Of a DNA stretch of 64,000 nt, positions 9,168 to 16,523 are shown in pieces (position 1 is the first letter of the stretch; the number at the start of each line of letters is the position of its first letter). The notes beneath the pieces were generated by a model, which worked only from the letters and a program-made list of their open reading frames with translations, was not told the DNA's origin and made no database searches. Origin of the DNA: Bradyrhizobium iriomotense (lineage in GTDB: Bacteria > Pseudomonadota > Alphaproteobacteria > Rhizobiales > Xanthobacteraceae). The stretch spans positions 124,001-188,000 of the forward strand of contig NZ_BSOW01000007.1 of the NCBI RefSeq assembly GCF_030160715.1, given 5' to 3'. A program made the position numbers and the translations under genes.

Positions 9168-10885
9168 TCGACGACACCGCCACCGCGGCGGAGGATACGA
9201 CTGCGCGGAAATGGAAGATCGCCGTCATCGACGACGATCCCGCTGTGCATGACGGCACCCGCTTCGCGCTGTCCGACTACAGCCTGAACGGCCAGGGCCT
9301 CGAAATCCTCTCCGCCTATTCGGCGGCCGAGGGCCGCAAGCTGATGCGCGAGCACAACGACATCGCCGCCGTGCTGCTCGACGTCATCATGGAGACGGAT
9401 GTCGCCGGGCTCGAGCTGGTCGAATTCATCCGCAACGAGGTCAGGAACGAGACCGTTCGCATCATCCTGCGCACGGGACAGCCGGGCCAGGCGCCGGAGC
9501 GGCGCGTCATCGTCCAGTACGACATCAACGACTACAAGGCGAAGACCGAGCTCACCGCCGACAAGCTGTTCACCTCGCTGACCGCGGCGCTGCGCTCCTA
9601 TCAGCAGCTCGAGCGCATGGTGCAGACGAGGCGCGGGCTTGAGATCATCATCGACGCCGCCTCCACCCTCTACGACTTCAAGTCGATGCAGCGGCTCGCC
9701 GAGGGCGTGCTGACCCAGCTCGCCTCGCTGCTCAACGTCGACTGCGCCGGTATACTGGTGCTGCGCGACAATGGCGGATCGGCGGGCGCGGAGCTGTCGG
9801 TGCTGGCGGGAAGCGGCTGCTACAGCCGCTTCATCGGTACCACCACCTCGAAAGCGCTCGACCCCGATCTGCGCACACTCGTGGAAGCGGCCTTCCAGCG
9901 CCGCAAGAACGAATTCGCCGACCATCGCAGCGTGATCTATCTGCGCACCGGCAGCGGCCGCGAGGTCGTGGTGCTCTTGCAGGCCGAGCGCGACCTGTCG
10001 GAGACCGACCGCTCGCTGGTCGAGATCTTCTCCAGCCGGCTCTCGATCGCCTTCGACAACGTCATCCTCTATCAGCAGCTCCAGGACGCCAATACCCAGC
10101 TCGAGGACCGCGTCGCCCAGCGCACCCGGGCGCTGATGCAGGCCAATCGAAGGCTGTCCGCGCAGTGGCTCCGGCTCCAGCGCGCCAACGGCTTCAAGAA
10201 CGAGATTCTGGGCACCGTCGCCCACGACCTGAAGAACCCGCTCGGCGTCATTCTCGGCCGCACCGAGATGCTGAAGGAGCTGATCACGACGGGCGCATCG
10301 ACCGGCGGCGTCATCGCCCAGGTCGATCACATCCGCGACGCCACCAAGCGCCTGACCACGATGGTCGATCACCTGATCTCGGACGCGATGGCAGACGCTT
10401 TCGATATCACCATCCGCCGCGAACCGGTCGACGTCGCATCCCTGGTGCAGGAGGTCGCCGAGGCCAACCAGCCGCTCGCCGTCAACAAGCAGCAGACGAT
10501 CAACGTCACCGCGCCGGCCAACATCGTCACCATGTGCGACACCGACCGCATCCGCGAGGCGATCGACAATTTGATGAGCAATGCCATCAAATACAGTCCG
10601 ATCGGCGGCAAGATCGGCGTCACGGTGACGCATGAAGGCAACGACACCGTCATTCGCGTCAACGACGAGGGCGCGGGCCTGTCGCCGGAGGATCTCGGCC
10701 GCCTTTTCGGCCGGTTCCAGCGGCTTTCCGCCAAGCCGACCGCCGGCGAGAGCTCGACGGGCCTTGGGCTTTCCATCGTCAAGCGTATTATCGACATGCA
10801 TGGCGGCGAGGTGACCGCCCAGAGCGACGGCCCCGGCAAGGGCTCGACCTTCACCATCACCCTACCCGCGACCGAATTGCCATGA
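9137..10885 (+). CDS. Hybrid signalling protein: REC - DUF3369 - histidine kinase
   Basis: A 582-residue soluble protein. The N-terminal receiver domain (about 25-140) has acidic residues IDDD at 31-34 and the likely phospho-acceptor Asp82 in LLDVIM. A DUF3369-type, GAF-like domain spans about 150-315. A short coiled coil leads into a kinase core with His363 in VAHDLKNPLG and a HATPase domain ending in STGLGLSIVKRI. With no membrane segment it would act in the cytoplasm, taking phosphate from the preceding kinase at Asp82 and controlling its own kinase output. It overlaps the upstream kinase gene by 31 bp and the downstream regulator gene by 4 bp. Confidence 0.92.
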   Translation: MAEQDDVLHLIDDTATAAEDTTARKWKIAVIDDDPAVHDGTRFALSDYSLNGQGLEILSAYSAAEGRKLMREHNDIAAVLLDVIMETDVAGLELVEFIRNEVRNETVRIILRTGQPGQAPERRVIVQYDINDYKAKTELTADKLFTSLTAALRSYQQLERMVQTRRGLEIIIDAASTLYDFKSMQRLAEGVLTQLASLLNVDCAGILVLRDNGGSAGAELSVLAGSGCYSRFIGTTTSKALDPDLRTLVEAAFQRRKNEFADHRSVIYLRTGSGREVVVLLQAERDLSETDRSLVEIFSSRLSIAFDNVILYQQLQDANTQLEDRVAQRTRALMQANRRLSAQWLRLQRANGFKNEILGTVAHDLKNPLGVILGRTEMLKELITTGASTGGVIAQVDHIRDATKRLTTMVDHLISDAMADAFDITIRREPVDVASLVQEVAEANQPLAVNKQQTINVTAPANIVTMCDTDRIREAIDNLMSNAIKYSPIGGKIGVTVTHEGNDTVIRVNDEGAGLSPEDLGRLFGRFQRLSAKPTAGESSTGLGLSIVKRIIDMHGGEVTAQSDGPGKGSTFTITLPATELP

Positions 10886-11619
10886 CCCAAAGCCAGCACA
10901 TCATGATCGTCGACGACGAGGCGCCGGCCCGCGAAATGGTCGGCGATTACCTCAAGATGCACGGCTTCACCGTGACGCTGTGCGACGGCGGCAAGTCCTT
11001 ACGCACCGCGATCCAGGGCAGCATGCCCGATCTCGTCGTGCTCGACCTCAACATGCCCGAGGAAGACGGCCTGTCGATCATCCGCGACCTCAAGAGCCGC
11101 ATCAACGTGCCGGTGATCATGCTCACGGCCACCGCGAGCCCGATCGACCGCGTCGTGGGGCTCGAGCTCGGCGCCGATGATTATGTGGCAAAGCCGTGTG
11201 AGCTGCGCGAGTTGATGGCGCGCATCCGCTCGGTGCTGCGGCGAAGCGCGCCGGTGAAAGCCGTTGCGGCGGAAGCGGCGGCGGCGAAGTCGGACAAGGA
11301 TCAGCTCGTGCGCTTCGGCACGAAATGGCTCGACCTCGAAGCGCAGGCGCTGCGCGACGACGAAGGCAATGAGCATCCGCTGACCGCATCCGAGTTCGGA
11401 CTGCTCAAAGTGTTCGCGGCCAATCCAAAGCGCGTGCTGTCGCGCGAGCGTCTGCTCGAACTCGCCAATGCGCGCGATGCAGAAGCCTTCGACCGCGCCG
11501 TCGATCTGCGCATCATGCGCATCCGTCGCAAGATCGAGCCCGACCCGACCAAGCCCGCCGTGATCCGCACCATCAGAGGCGGCGGCTATCTGTTCTCGCC
11601 CGGCGGCGAGAAGGCGTAG
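10882..11619 (+). CDS. OmpR/PhoB-family response regulator
   Basis: A 245-residue DNA-binding regulator. The receiver domain (1-120) has DDE at residues 11-13, the phospho-acceptor Asp55 in VVLDLNMP, and the conserved Thr/Lys positions (MLTATA and VAKPCELRE). The C-terminal winged helix (about 140-240) includes LTASEFGLLKVFAANP and the terminal hairpin RTIRGGGYLF. The ATG overlaps the hybrid kinase stop by 4 bp. It is the transcriptional output of the cascade; its targets are unknown. A linker of about 25 residues rich in alanine and lysine separates the domains. Confidence 0.94.
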   Translation: MTQSQHIMIVDDEAPAREMVGDYLKMHGFTVTLCDGGKSLRTAIQGSMPDLVVLDLNMPEEDGLSIIRDLKSRINVPVIMLTATASPIDRVVGLELGADDYVAKPCELRELMARIRSVLRRSAPVKAVAAEAAAAKSDKDQLVRFGTKWLDLEAQALRDDEGNEHPLTASEFGLLKVFAANPKRVLSRERLLELANARDAEAFDRAVDLRIMRIRRKIEPDPTKPAVIRTIRGGGYLFSPGGEKA

Positions 11620-11621
11620 GG

Positions 11622-11927
11622 TCAATCGATATAGACGAGGCTGTAGACGTAGGATTTCGCGCCCTTACGGCTGACCCAGTCGCCCTCCGGTGGACGATCA
11701 CCCTGATCGTCGGGCAACACATTCCAAGGCCGCCCTGCGCAGGACTGGCTGGCCTCATCGAGCGCGATCCATCCCCAACCGGGCTTGCGGATGATCCAGT
11801 AATCGCCATCGCGGCGCTTGTAGCCGACGCTGCCGTCCGCCCGCGCGGCGCGGTCGAAGGTGTAGACGAGCGCATCGCTCTGCCGCCGCAGCTCAAATCG
11901 CGCCCATTGCTCTTCAGATTTGATCAT
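11622..11927 (-). CDS. Hypothetical protein, 101 aa
   Basis: A small soluble protein, tryptophan- and arginine-rich, with no signal peptide or membrane span. I do not recognise the family. The pattern YKRRDGDYWIIRKPGWGWIAL suggests a compact beta-rich fold. The ATG at 11927 is chosen; the reading frame stays open to 12152, but that extension looks non-coding (low-complexity composition, overlapping the regulatory region of the divergent sigma-factor gene). It is convergent with the response regulator, the two stops being 2 bp apart. Confidence 0.65.
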   Translation of the reverse strand: MIKSEEQWARFELRRQSDALVYTFDRAARADGSVGYKRRDGDYWIIRKPGWGWIALDEASQSCAGRPWNVLPDDQGDRPPEGDWVSRKGAKSYVYSLVYID

Positions 11928-12046
11928 GACGCGCACAACATAAGGAGCGGCGGCGAACGCGGAAGCCAAGATTCGTTCCCGCCTCCGCAAAGTCCACACC
12001 CCCGCAAATCCCGTATATTGAAATAATTGGCTTTTCTGCCCCGAAT

Positions 12047-12126
12047 GTTTCGTCCGCCCGCCCGCGACGAAACAATTTGACGGCGCACGAAACCATTTTC
12101 CGCTTGTGGCGCAGACGTCCCGAAAC
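12047..12126. promoter_or_regulatory. Phased CGAAAC hexamers upstream of the sigma-factor gene
   Basis: GTTTCG is at 12047-12052. CGAAAC is at 12068-12073, 12088-12093 and 12121-12126. Steps of 21, 20 and 33 bp are close to whole helical turns. The longer word ACGAAACAATT at 12067-12077 recurs at 12874-12884, just downstream of the sigma-factor gene. This is a possible multi-site operator for an unknown regulator; the function is inference. Confidence 0.35.
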
Positions 12127-12191
12127 GCTGGCTCTTTAACACTTTGATCCAAGGAAACGCCGCTCGGTTGCGGCGCTACGGGGAGCTAGTC

Positions 12192-12803
12192 ATGCAGAAC
12201 GTCGTCGCCATCAACGCCCAGGCAACCCAGGGCATCATTGCCGCTCAGGCGACCTCGGACGAAATGCTTCTGGAGAGCATTGCCGACGGCAATCGGACGG
12301 CCATGCACATGCTGTACTGCCGTCACAATGTGCGGGTGTACCGCTTCATCCTGCGCATCGTTCGCGACGCCACCACGGCCGAAGACCTCGTGAGCCAGGT
12401 CTTCCTCGACGTGTGGCGGACCGCCGGCCAATTCCAGGGCCGCTCGCAGGTCTCGACCTGGCTGCTCTCGATCGCCCGCTTCAAGGCGCTCACCGCGATG
12501 CGCCAGCGCCGCTTCGAGGACATCGACCAGGAGGACGTGCGCCAGATCCCGGACGAGCACGACACGCCGGAAACTGCGCTCGACCGCAACGATACCAGCG
12601 CGATCCTGCGCGCCTGCGTGGCAAAACTGTCGCCGGCGCACCGCGAGATCATCAACCTCGTCTACTACCACGAGAAATCGGTGGAGGAGGTCGGCCAGAT
12701 CATCGGCATCCCCCAGAGCACGGTGAAGACCCGCATGTTCTACGCCCGCAAGCAACTCGCCGATTTGCTTAAGGGTGCCGGCATCGACCGCTTCGCGGCC
12801 TGA
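12192..12803 (+). CDS. ECF-type RNA polymerase sigma-70 factor
   Basis: A 203-residue sigma factor with regions 2 and 4 only. Region 2 includes YRFILRIVRDATTAEDLVSQ (about 50-70) and VSTWLLSIARFKALT. Region 4 includes LSPAHREIINLVYYHEKS and the helix-turn-helix GIPQSTVKTRMFYARKQL. ATG at 12192 is chosen because GGGGAG lies 8 bp upstream; the frame opens 48 bp earlier but without supporting signals. No anti-sigma gene is next to it, so its control must lie elsewhere or at transcription. Phased CGAAAC repeats lie upstream. Confidence 0.9.
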   Translation: MQNVVAINAQATQGIIAAQATSDEMLLESIADGNRTAMHMLYCRHNVRVYRFILRIVRDATTAEDLVSQVFLDVWRTAGQFQGRSQVSTWLLSIARFKALTAMRQRRFEDIDQEDVRQIPDEHDTPETALDRNDTSAILRACVAKLSPAHREIINLVYYHEKSVEEVGQIIGIPQSTVKTRMFYARKQLADLLKGAGIDRFAA

Positions 12804-12820
12804 AGATTTGTAATTTCAAA

Positions 12821-12850
12821 GGGATAGGACTGGTCGACCGGCCCTATCCC
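12821..12850 (+). terminator. Stem-loop after the sigma-factor gene
   Basis: GGGATAGG at 12821-12828 pairs with CCTATCCC at 12843-12850, and the loop itself contains the palindrome GGTCGACC. It starts 18 bp after the sigma-factor stop. There is no T tract, so termination may be weak. Confidence 0.55.
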
Positions 12851-12934
12851 GTCACACGAAAGCGTTACCGCCAACGAAACAATTGAAACGAACCACAACA
12901 TCAGGCGGAAAAACTTCCCTCCTATAAAGCCTTC

Positions 12935-13009
12935 GTACGGTTTGCTTAAACCTCCCAACGACCTCCAACGACCCGGACGGTGTGCCCGCCTCCGGGTCGT
13001 TTTTTATTT
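12935..13009 (+). ncRNA. Candidate small RNA with CCUCC motifs and a strong terminator
   Basis: Between the sigma-factor and ccdA genes a TATAAA box at 12923-12928 is followed by AACCTCCCAACGACCTCC (about 12949-12966), then a strong intrinsic terminator at 12967-13009. The transcript would be about 70-75 nt. Two CCUCC blocks are complementary to ribosome-binding sites, a feature of known alphaproteobacterial anti-Shine-Dalgarno small RNAs. No clear -35 box is present and no reading frame of note is found. It could instead be the 3' end of the sigma-factor mRNA. Confidence 0.4.
12967..13009 (+). terminator. Rho-independent terminator
   Basis: AACGACCCGGA pairs with TCCGGGTCGTT across a 13-base loop and is followed by TTTTTATTT. 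It is the clearest intrinsic terminator in the window. It lies 164 bp beyond the sigma-factor stop, so it ends either that mRNA or a separate small RNA. Confidence 0.85.
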
Positions 13010-13037
13010 GGGGCAAAGCCCTGGCCACGGTTCCTAG

Positions 13038-13162
13038 CCTCCCCCGCTTGCGGGGGAGGCCGACGTGCTCGGAGAGCGCGTCGGGTGGGGGTTCTCTCCA
13101 CCGAGGGCTCTTCATTGCGGAGGCACCCTCTCCCCAACCCTCTCCCGCAAGCGGGAGAGGGG
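13038..13162. repeat. Paired C/G-rich palindromes, family A-like copy 3
   Basis: CCTCCCCCGC with its complement at 13038-13059 and CCCTCTCCCGC with its complement at 13138-13161 form two hairpins that can also pair with each other. The remainder of the gap 12804-13269 holds the terminator and small-RNA candidate described above and a small hairpin CGTCACG-AACG-CGTGACG at 13191-13208. Nothing else is recognisable there. Confidence 0.7.
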
Positions 13163-13269
13163 GCGCACCTGCATTGTGGCTGACACCGCCCGTCACGAAC
13201 GCGTGACGCCGGGTAACGACCGGAGCATTCGGCTCGAAACTACCTCGTGATCCCATCCACGAGGGCTCG

Positions 13270-13968
13270 ATGCTCGACCTGATCTTTGCTGTCCTTGCCG
13301 GCGTCCTCACCATCGCCGCGCCCTGCACGCTGCCGGTGCTGCCGATCCTGCTCGGCGCCTCGATCGGCCGCGCCGGACGCTTGCGGCCCGCGATGATTGC
13401 GCTGGGTTTCGTCGTTTCGTTCTCCGCAACCGCGCTGCTGCTCGGCGCGATCACGCGCCTGTTCGATTTCGACCCGAACGTGCTGCGTTCGGCGGCCGCG
13501 GTTCTGCTGCTCGGCTTCGGCCTGCTGATGCTGTGGCCGGCGCCGTTCGAGTGGCTGTCGATCCGGCTTCATGGCTGGCTCGATTTGGGCGGCTCAGAGA
13601 ACGCGCAGCGCGAGGGCGCGCTTGGCGGGCTGGTGCTCGGCACCACCCTCGGCCTGGTCTGGACGCCCTGCGCAGGTCCCGTGCTCGGCTCGATCCTCAC
13701 CCTGGTTGCGACCTCGAAGAACCTCACCTGGGCCGGCACGCTGCTGATCGCCTACGCGATCGGCGCGGCGCTGCCGATGCTCGCGATCGCCTATGGCGGA
13801 CAGGCCGTGACCACACGCGTGCGCAGCATCGCGCGCGTCTCTCCCCGTTTGCAGCAGGCGTTTGGCGTCGTCGTGATCGCCTTCGCACTGGCCGCTTACT
13901 TCCAATACGACACGCTGATCGTGGCGTGGCTGACCGGTTTCTATCCCACGGGCCAGATCGGCCTGTGA
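13270..13968 (+). CDS. ccdA: CcdA-type thiol:disulfide electron carrier, membrane protein
   Basis: A 232-residue, six-span inner-membrane protein of the CcdA/DsbD-beta family, which passes electrons from cytoplasmic thioredoxin to periplasmic thiol proteins. The two redox cysteines lie in the family motifs APCTLPVLP (near residue 18) and WTPCAGPVLGS (near 136), in spans 1 and 4. The GAGGG ribosome site precedes the ATG at 13270. The next gene, 22 bp downstream, encodes a periplasmic thioredoxin-like protein, its likely partner. Known uses are cytochrome c maturation and, as SoxV, keeping Sox proteins reduced; which applies here is unknown. Confidence 0.9.
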   Translation: MLDLIFAVLAGVLTIAAPCTLPVLPILLGASIGRAGRLRPAMIALGFVVSFSATALLLGAITRLFDFDPNVLRSAAAVLLLGFGLLMLWPAPFEWLSIRLHGWLDLGGSENAQREGALGGLVLGTTLGLVWTPCAGPVLGSILTLVATSKNLTWAGTLLIAYAIGAALPMLAIAYGGQAVTTRVRSIARVSPRLQQAFGVVVIAFALAAYFQYDTLIVAWLTGFYPTGQIGL

Positions 13969-13990
13969 CCCCACATCGGAGGACGCTTCC

Positions 13991-14554
13991 ATGACTCTCA
14001 AACTGCTCGCCGTATCTGCCGCGCTGCTCGGCTTTGGCGTGACCGGCGCCGTCATCCCCGGCATCTGCGACGAGGCCGCGCGCCCGGCGCCGACGGTCAC
14101 TGCGGCCGCAAGCCAGCAGGTCGCGCCGGACTTCACCGGCATCAGCAACTGGTTCAACTCAAAGCCGCTGAGCCTCGCCGATCTTCGCGGCAAGGTGGTG
14201 CTGGTGGATTTCTGGACCTATGGCTGCGTCAACTGCGTCAACACGCTGCCGCATGTCACCGAGCTCTACGCCAAATACAAGGACAAGGGCCTCGTCGTGG
14301 TCGGCGTGCACACGCCGGAATTTCCGTTCGAGCGCTCGGCTTCCAACGTGCAGGCCGCGCTGAAGCGTCATGGCATCAGCTATCCGGTGGCGCAGGACAA
14401 CGACTCCCGGACCTGGAATGCCTACCGCAACCAGTATTGGCCGGCGCAATACATCATCGACCAGTCCGGCCGCATCGTGTTCGAGCATGCCGGCGAGGGC
14501 CGCTATGACGAGATCGACCGCACGGTCGCTCGCCTGCTGAACGCCAATAGCTGA
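13991..14554 (+). CDS. Periplasmic thioredoxin-like protein (TlpA/DipZ C-terminal type)
   Basis: A 187-residue protein with an N-terminal hydrophobic signal or anchor (residues 1-22) and a thioredoxin fold. The active site is in FWTYGCVNCVNTLP, giving a CVNC redox pair near residues 79-82, and the cis-proline region is YWPAQYIID. The CVNC variant and flanking WTYGCVNC are typical of DipZ-type redoxins. It follows ccdA by 22 bp, so CcdA probably reduces it. Targets could be cytochromes, Sox proteins or peroxides. A perfect stem-loop terminator follows at 14629. Confidence 0.88.
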   Translation: MTLKLLAVSAALLGFGVTGAVIPGICDEAARPAPTVTAAASQQVAPDFTGISNWFNSKPLSLADLRGKVVLVDFWTYGCVNCVNTLPHVTELYAKYKDKGLVVVGVHTPEFPFERSASNVQAALKRHGISYPVAQDNDSRTWNAYRNQYWPAQYIIDQSGRIVFEHAGEGRYDEIDRTVARLLNANS

Positions 14555-14628
14555 TGCCGCACCGACGTCACGTGGCTGATTGCTTGACCGGTTTCTTGGC
14601 CGGTTTCACATGCCGCCGTTGTTGCTTG

Positions 14629-14655
14629 ACTCCACGGATGCGTCCGTGGAGTTTC
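14629..14655 (+). terminator. Intrinsic terminator after the ccdA-thioredoxin pair
   Basis: ACTCCACGGA at 14629-14638 pairs perfectly across a TGCG tetraloop with its complement ending at 14652, and TTT runs on from the stem. It ends the two-gene unit 75 bp after the last stop. Confidence 0.7.
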
Positions 14656-14680
14656 GTGCCGACGGAATCGGCCGCCCGAC

Positions 14681-15679
14681 ATGGACGACGCGACCACCAG
14701 CAACGACATCCGCCTTCGTGAAGGCTCCTCAATTGCGCAGCGGCTGGTGATCGCCGGCTTCGCGGCGATCGTTGCCCTGTGCTTCACGCCAGGCCTGTTC
14801 GCGCACGATGTCCTGGAACTGATCATCTCCGTGGTCGCGCTGCTGCTCGGAGCGGCGTTCATCGGCGGCGTCATGCTCACACCGGCGGTGGTGTGGATCA
14901 TCACGCCGAATGAGATCCTGATCGGGCGACAGCGTCCGTTCGGACGGCTCCGCACCAGGATCGTCGCGAAAGATGACATCTCGCAACTCCAGGTCCAGGG
15001 ACAGGGCCAAGGACAGGGCCAAGGACGCAAGGCTTCCACGACGCGTTTCCACCTGGCCTTCACGCTGGCGTCGGGGGAACGGCTGACGTCCCCGCCGATC
15101 TCCGATGTCACGCATGTCCGCGACACGGTTGCGCGGATCGCCGCGCAGTTCGGCGTTCCCAATGTCGAGGCCCCGGCCAATCCGCTCGATGCCGCCAATC
15201 CCGAGATGCATCTCGGCGAGCCCGTCGAGCCGTTCTCCAGCAGGGACATCAGGATCGTTGCATTGATCGTGGCCGGACTGTCCGCCGTGCCCTACGCCTA
15301 CAAGCTGTGGCGTGGCCTGTCGCCCGGCCCGATCGACATCCTGCTGCTGCCGATCGGCGCGATCGCCGCGTTCGCCGTCCACAGATACGCCAATCTCGTC
15401 ACCGGCGCCTTCTGGATCATCCGGCAAGGCGATATCAGCGTTGAACGCCTGTCGGGCGACGGCAAGCTGCGCGCGGACCATATCGAGGGACGCGACGTCG
15501 AGGCGATCACGGTCGAGCGCCGCGGCAGGTCCGAGGACGAGCACTGCATCGTCGCGATCAGATTGCTCTCAGGACAAAGGTTTCGCAGCCCCCGCATCGG
15601 CTCGCGGCAAGAGGCCCGCGCCGTGGCCACCGAGGTCGTCCGGCGGCTCGGGATCAAGCCTGAGAACAGTCAAATCTAG
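14681..15679 (+). CDS. Hypothetical membrane protein with two similar halves (PH-like)
   Basis: A 332-residue protein, family not recognised by name. Two membrane spans (about 22-45 and 48-75) are followed by a soluble block to about 165; two more spans (about 190-210 and 218-240) are followed by a second soluble block. The blocks look related: VWIITPNEILIG with LASGERLTSPPI in the first, FWIIRQGDISVE with LLSGQRFRSPRI in the second, both ending in a helix with RIAAQFG or RRLG. This is the layout of duplicated two-TM plus bacterial PH-like modules. The first block holds a GQGQGQGQG run from a perfect 12-bp tandem duplication at 15001-15024. No clear partner genes. Confidence 0.75.
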   Translation: MDDATTSNDIRLREGSSIAQRLVIAGFAAIVALCFTPGLFAHDVLELIISVVALLLGAAFIGGVMLTPAVVWIITPNEILIGRQRPFGRLRTRIVAKDDISQLQVQGQGQGQGQGRKASTTRFHLAFTLASGERLTSPPISDVTHVRDTVARIAAQFGVPNVEAPANPLDAANPEMHLGEPVEPFSSRDIRIVALIVAGLSAVPYAYKLWRGLSPGPIDILLLPIGAIAAFAVHRYANLVTGAFWIIRQGDISVERLSGDGKLRADHIEGRDVEAITVERRGRSEDEHCIVAIRLLSGQRFRSPRIGSRQEARAVATEVVRRLGIKPENSQI

Positions 15680-15875
15680 CCCGCCTCGACCCGCAATCGA
15701 TGCCGCAGAAGCGGCTTTTCGCGCCATCCCCCCTGTTCGTGGCATTGATCCACGTCAAAAAACCAAAGCATTCTCGTGACATACCGGCCGGGGTCGCCCA
15801 AAACTTGCCATGAACTTGCCTCTGAGTTTTGATGCGTCCGATTGATTTGCGCTGTGGCAGCGGGGAGAGCTTGAA

Positions 15876-16469
15876 ATGACGGATTTTCGTCGCCTGACCG
15901 GGATGTTGATCACCACATTCGGCCTGATCCTCTCGACCTCCTACGCCTCCGCCCAGCAGCCCGACCGCGGCGACGAGCCGGGCCTGATCGCGGACGACTC
16001 CTACCAGCTCGATCCGGAATGGCAGAAGACCGTCGTGTACTACCGCACGACCGAAGCGCCGGGCACCATCATCATCTCGACCTCGGAGCGTCACCTCTAT
16101 CTGGTCCAGCCCGGCGGGCGCGCGATCCGCTACGGCATCGGCGTCGGCCGCGACGGCTTCCAGTGGCAGGGGCTGGTGAACATCACCAACAAGAAGGAGT
16201 GGCCGGACTGGACGCCGCCGCCGGAGATGATCCAGCGCCAGCCCTATCTGCCGCGCTTCATGGCCGGCGGCCCCGGCAACCCGTTAGGGGCCCGCGCCAT
16301 GTATCTGGGCACCACGGTCTACCGCATCCACGGCACCAACCGGCCCGACACGATCGGCACCAAGGTGTCCTCGGGCTGCTTCCGTCTCGTCAACAATGAC
16401 GTCGCCGATCTCTACGATCGCGTCCCGGTCGGGACCAAGGTGGTCATCCGGCAGAAGCCCGAACTCTAA
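15876..16469 (+). CDS. L,D-transpeptidase (YkuD/ErfK family)
   Basis: A 197-residue exported protein with a signal peptide ending near SYASAQ (residue 27). The YkuD catalytic domain has His152 in YRIHGTN and the nucleophile Cys168 in SSGCFRLVNNDV. Enzymes of this family form 3-3 cross-links in peptidoglycan or attach proteins to it. The length is that of the short single-domain alphaproteobacterial type. It stands alone between a membrane protein and an amino-acid binding protein. Confidence 0.93.
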   Translation: MTDFRRLTGMLITTFGLILSTSYASAQQPDRGDEPGLIADDSYQLDPEWQKTVVYYRTTEAPGTIIISTSERHLYLVQPGGRAIRYGIGVGRDGFQWQGLVNITNKKEWPDWTPPPEMIQRQPYLPRFMAGGPGNPLGARAMYLGTTVYRIHGTNRPDTIGTKVSSGCFRLVNNDVADLYDRVPVGTKVVIRQKPEL

Positions 16470-16523
16470 ATATCCCACCCTCGTCCAGATTCCTTTTCCC
16501 GATTATTTCGAGAGAGACAAATC

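Noticed and set aside
11928..12152. N-terminal extension of the 101-residue hypothetical protein
   Set aside because: The added residues have no domain character and overlap the repeated CGAAAC regulatory stretch of the divergent gene.
15001..15024. Tandem 12-bp repeat considered as CRISPR-like
   Set aside because: Only two contiguous units with no spacers, in frame within a coding gene. No CRISPR array or cas gene is present.
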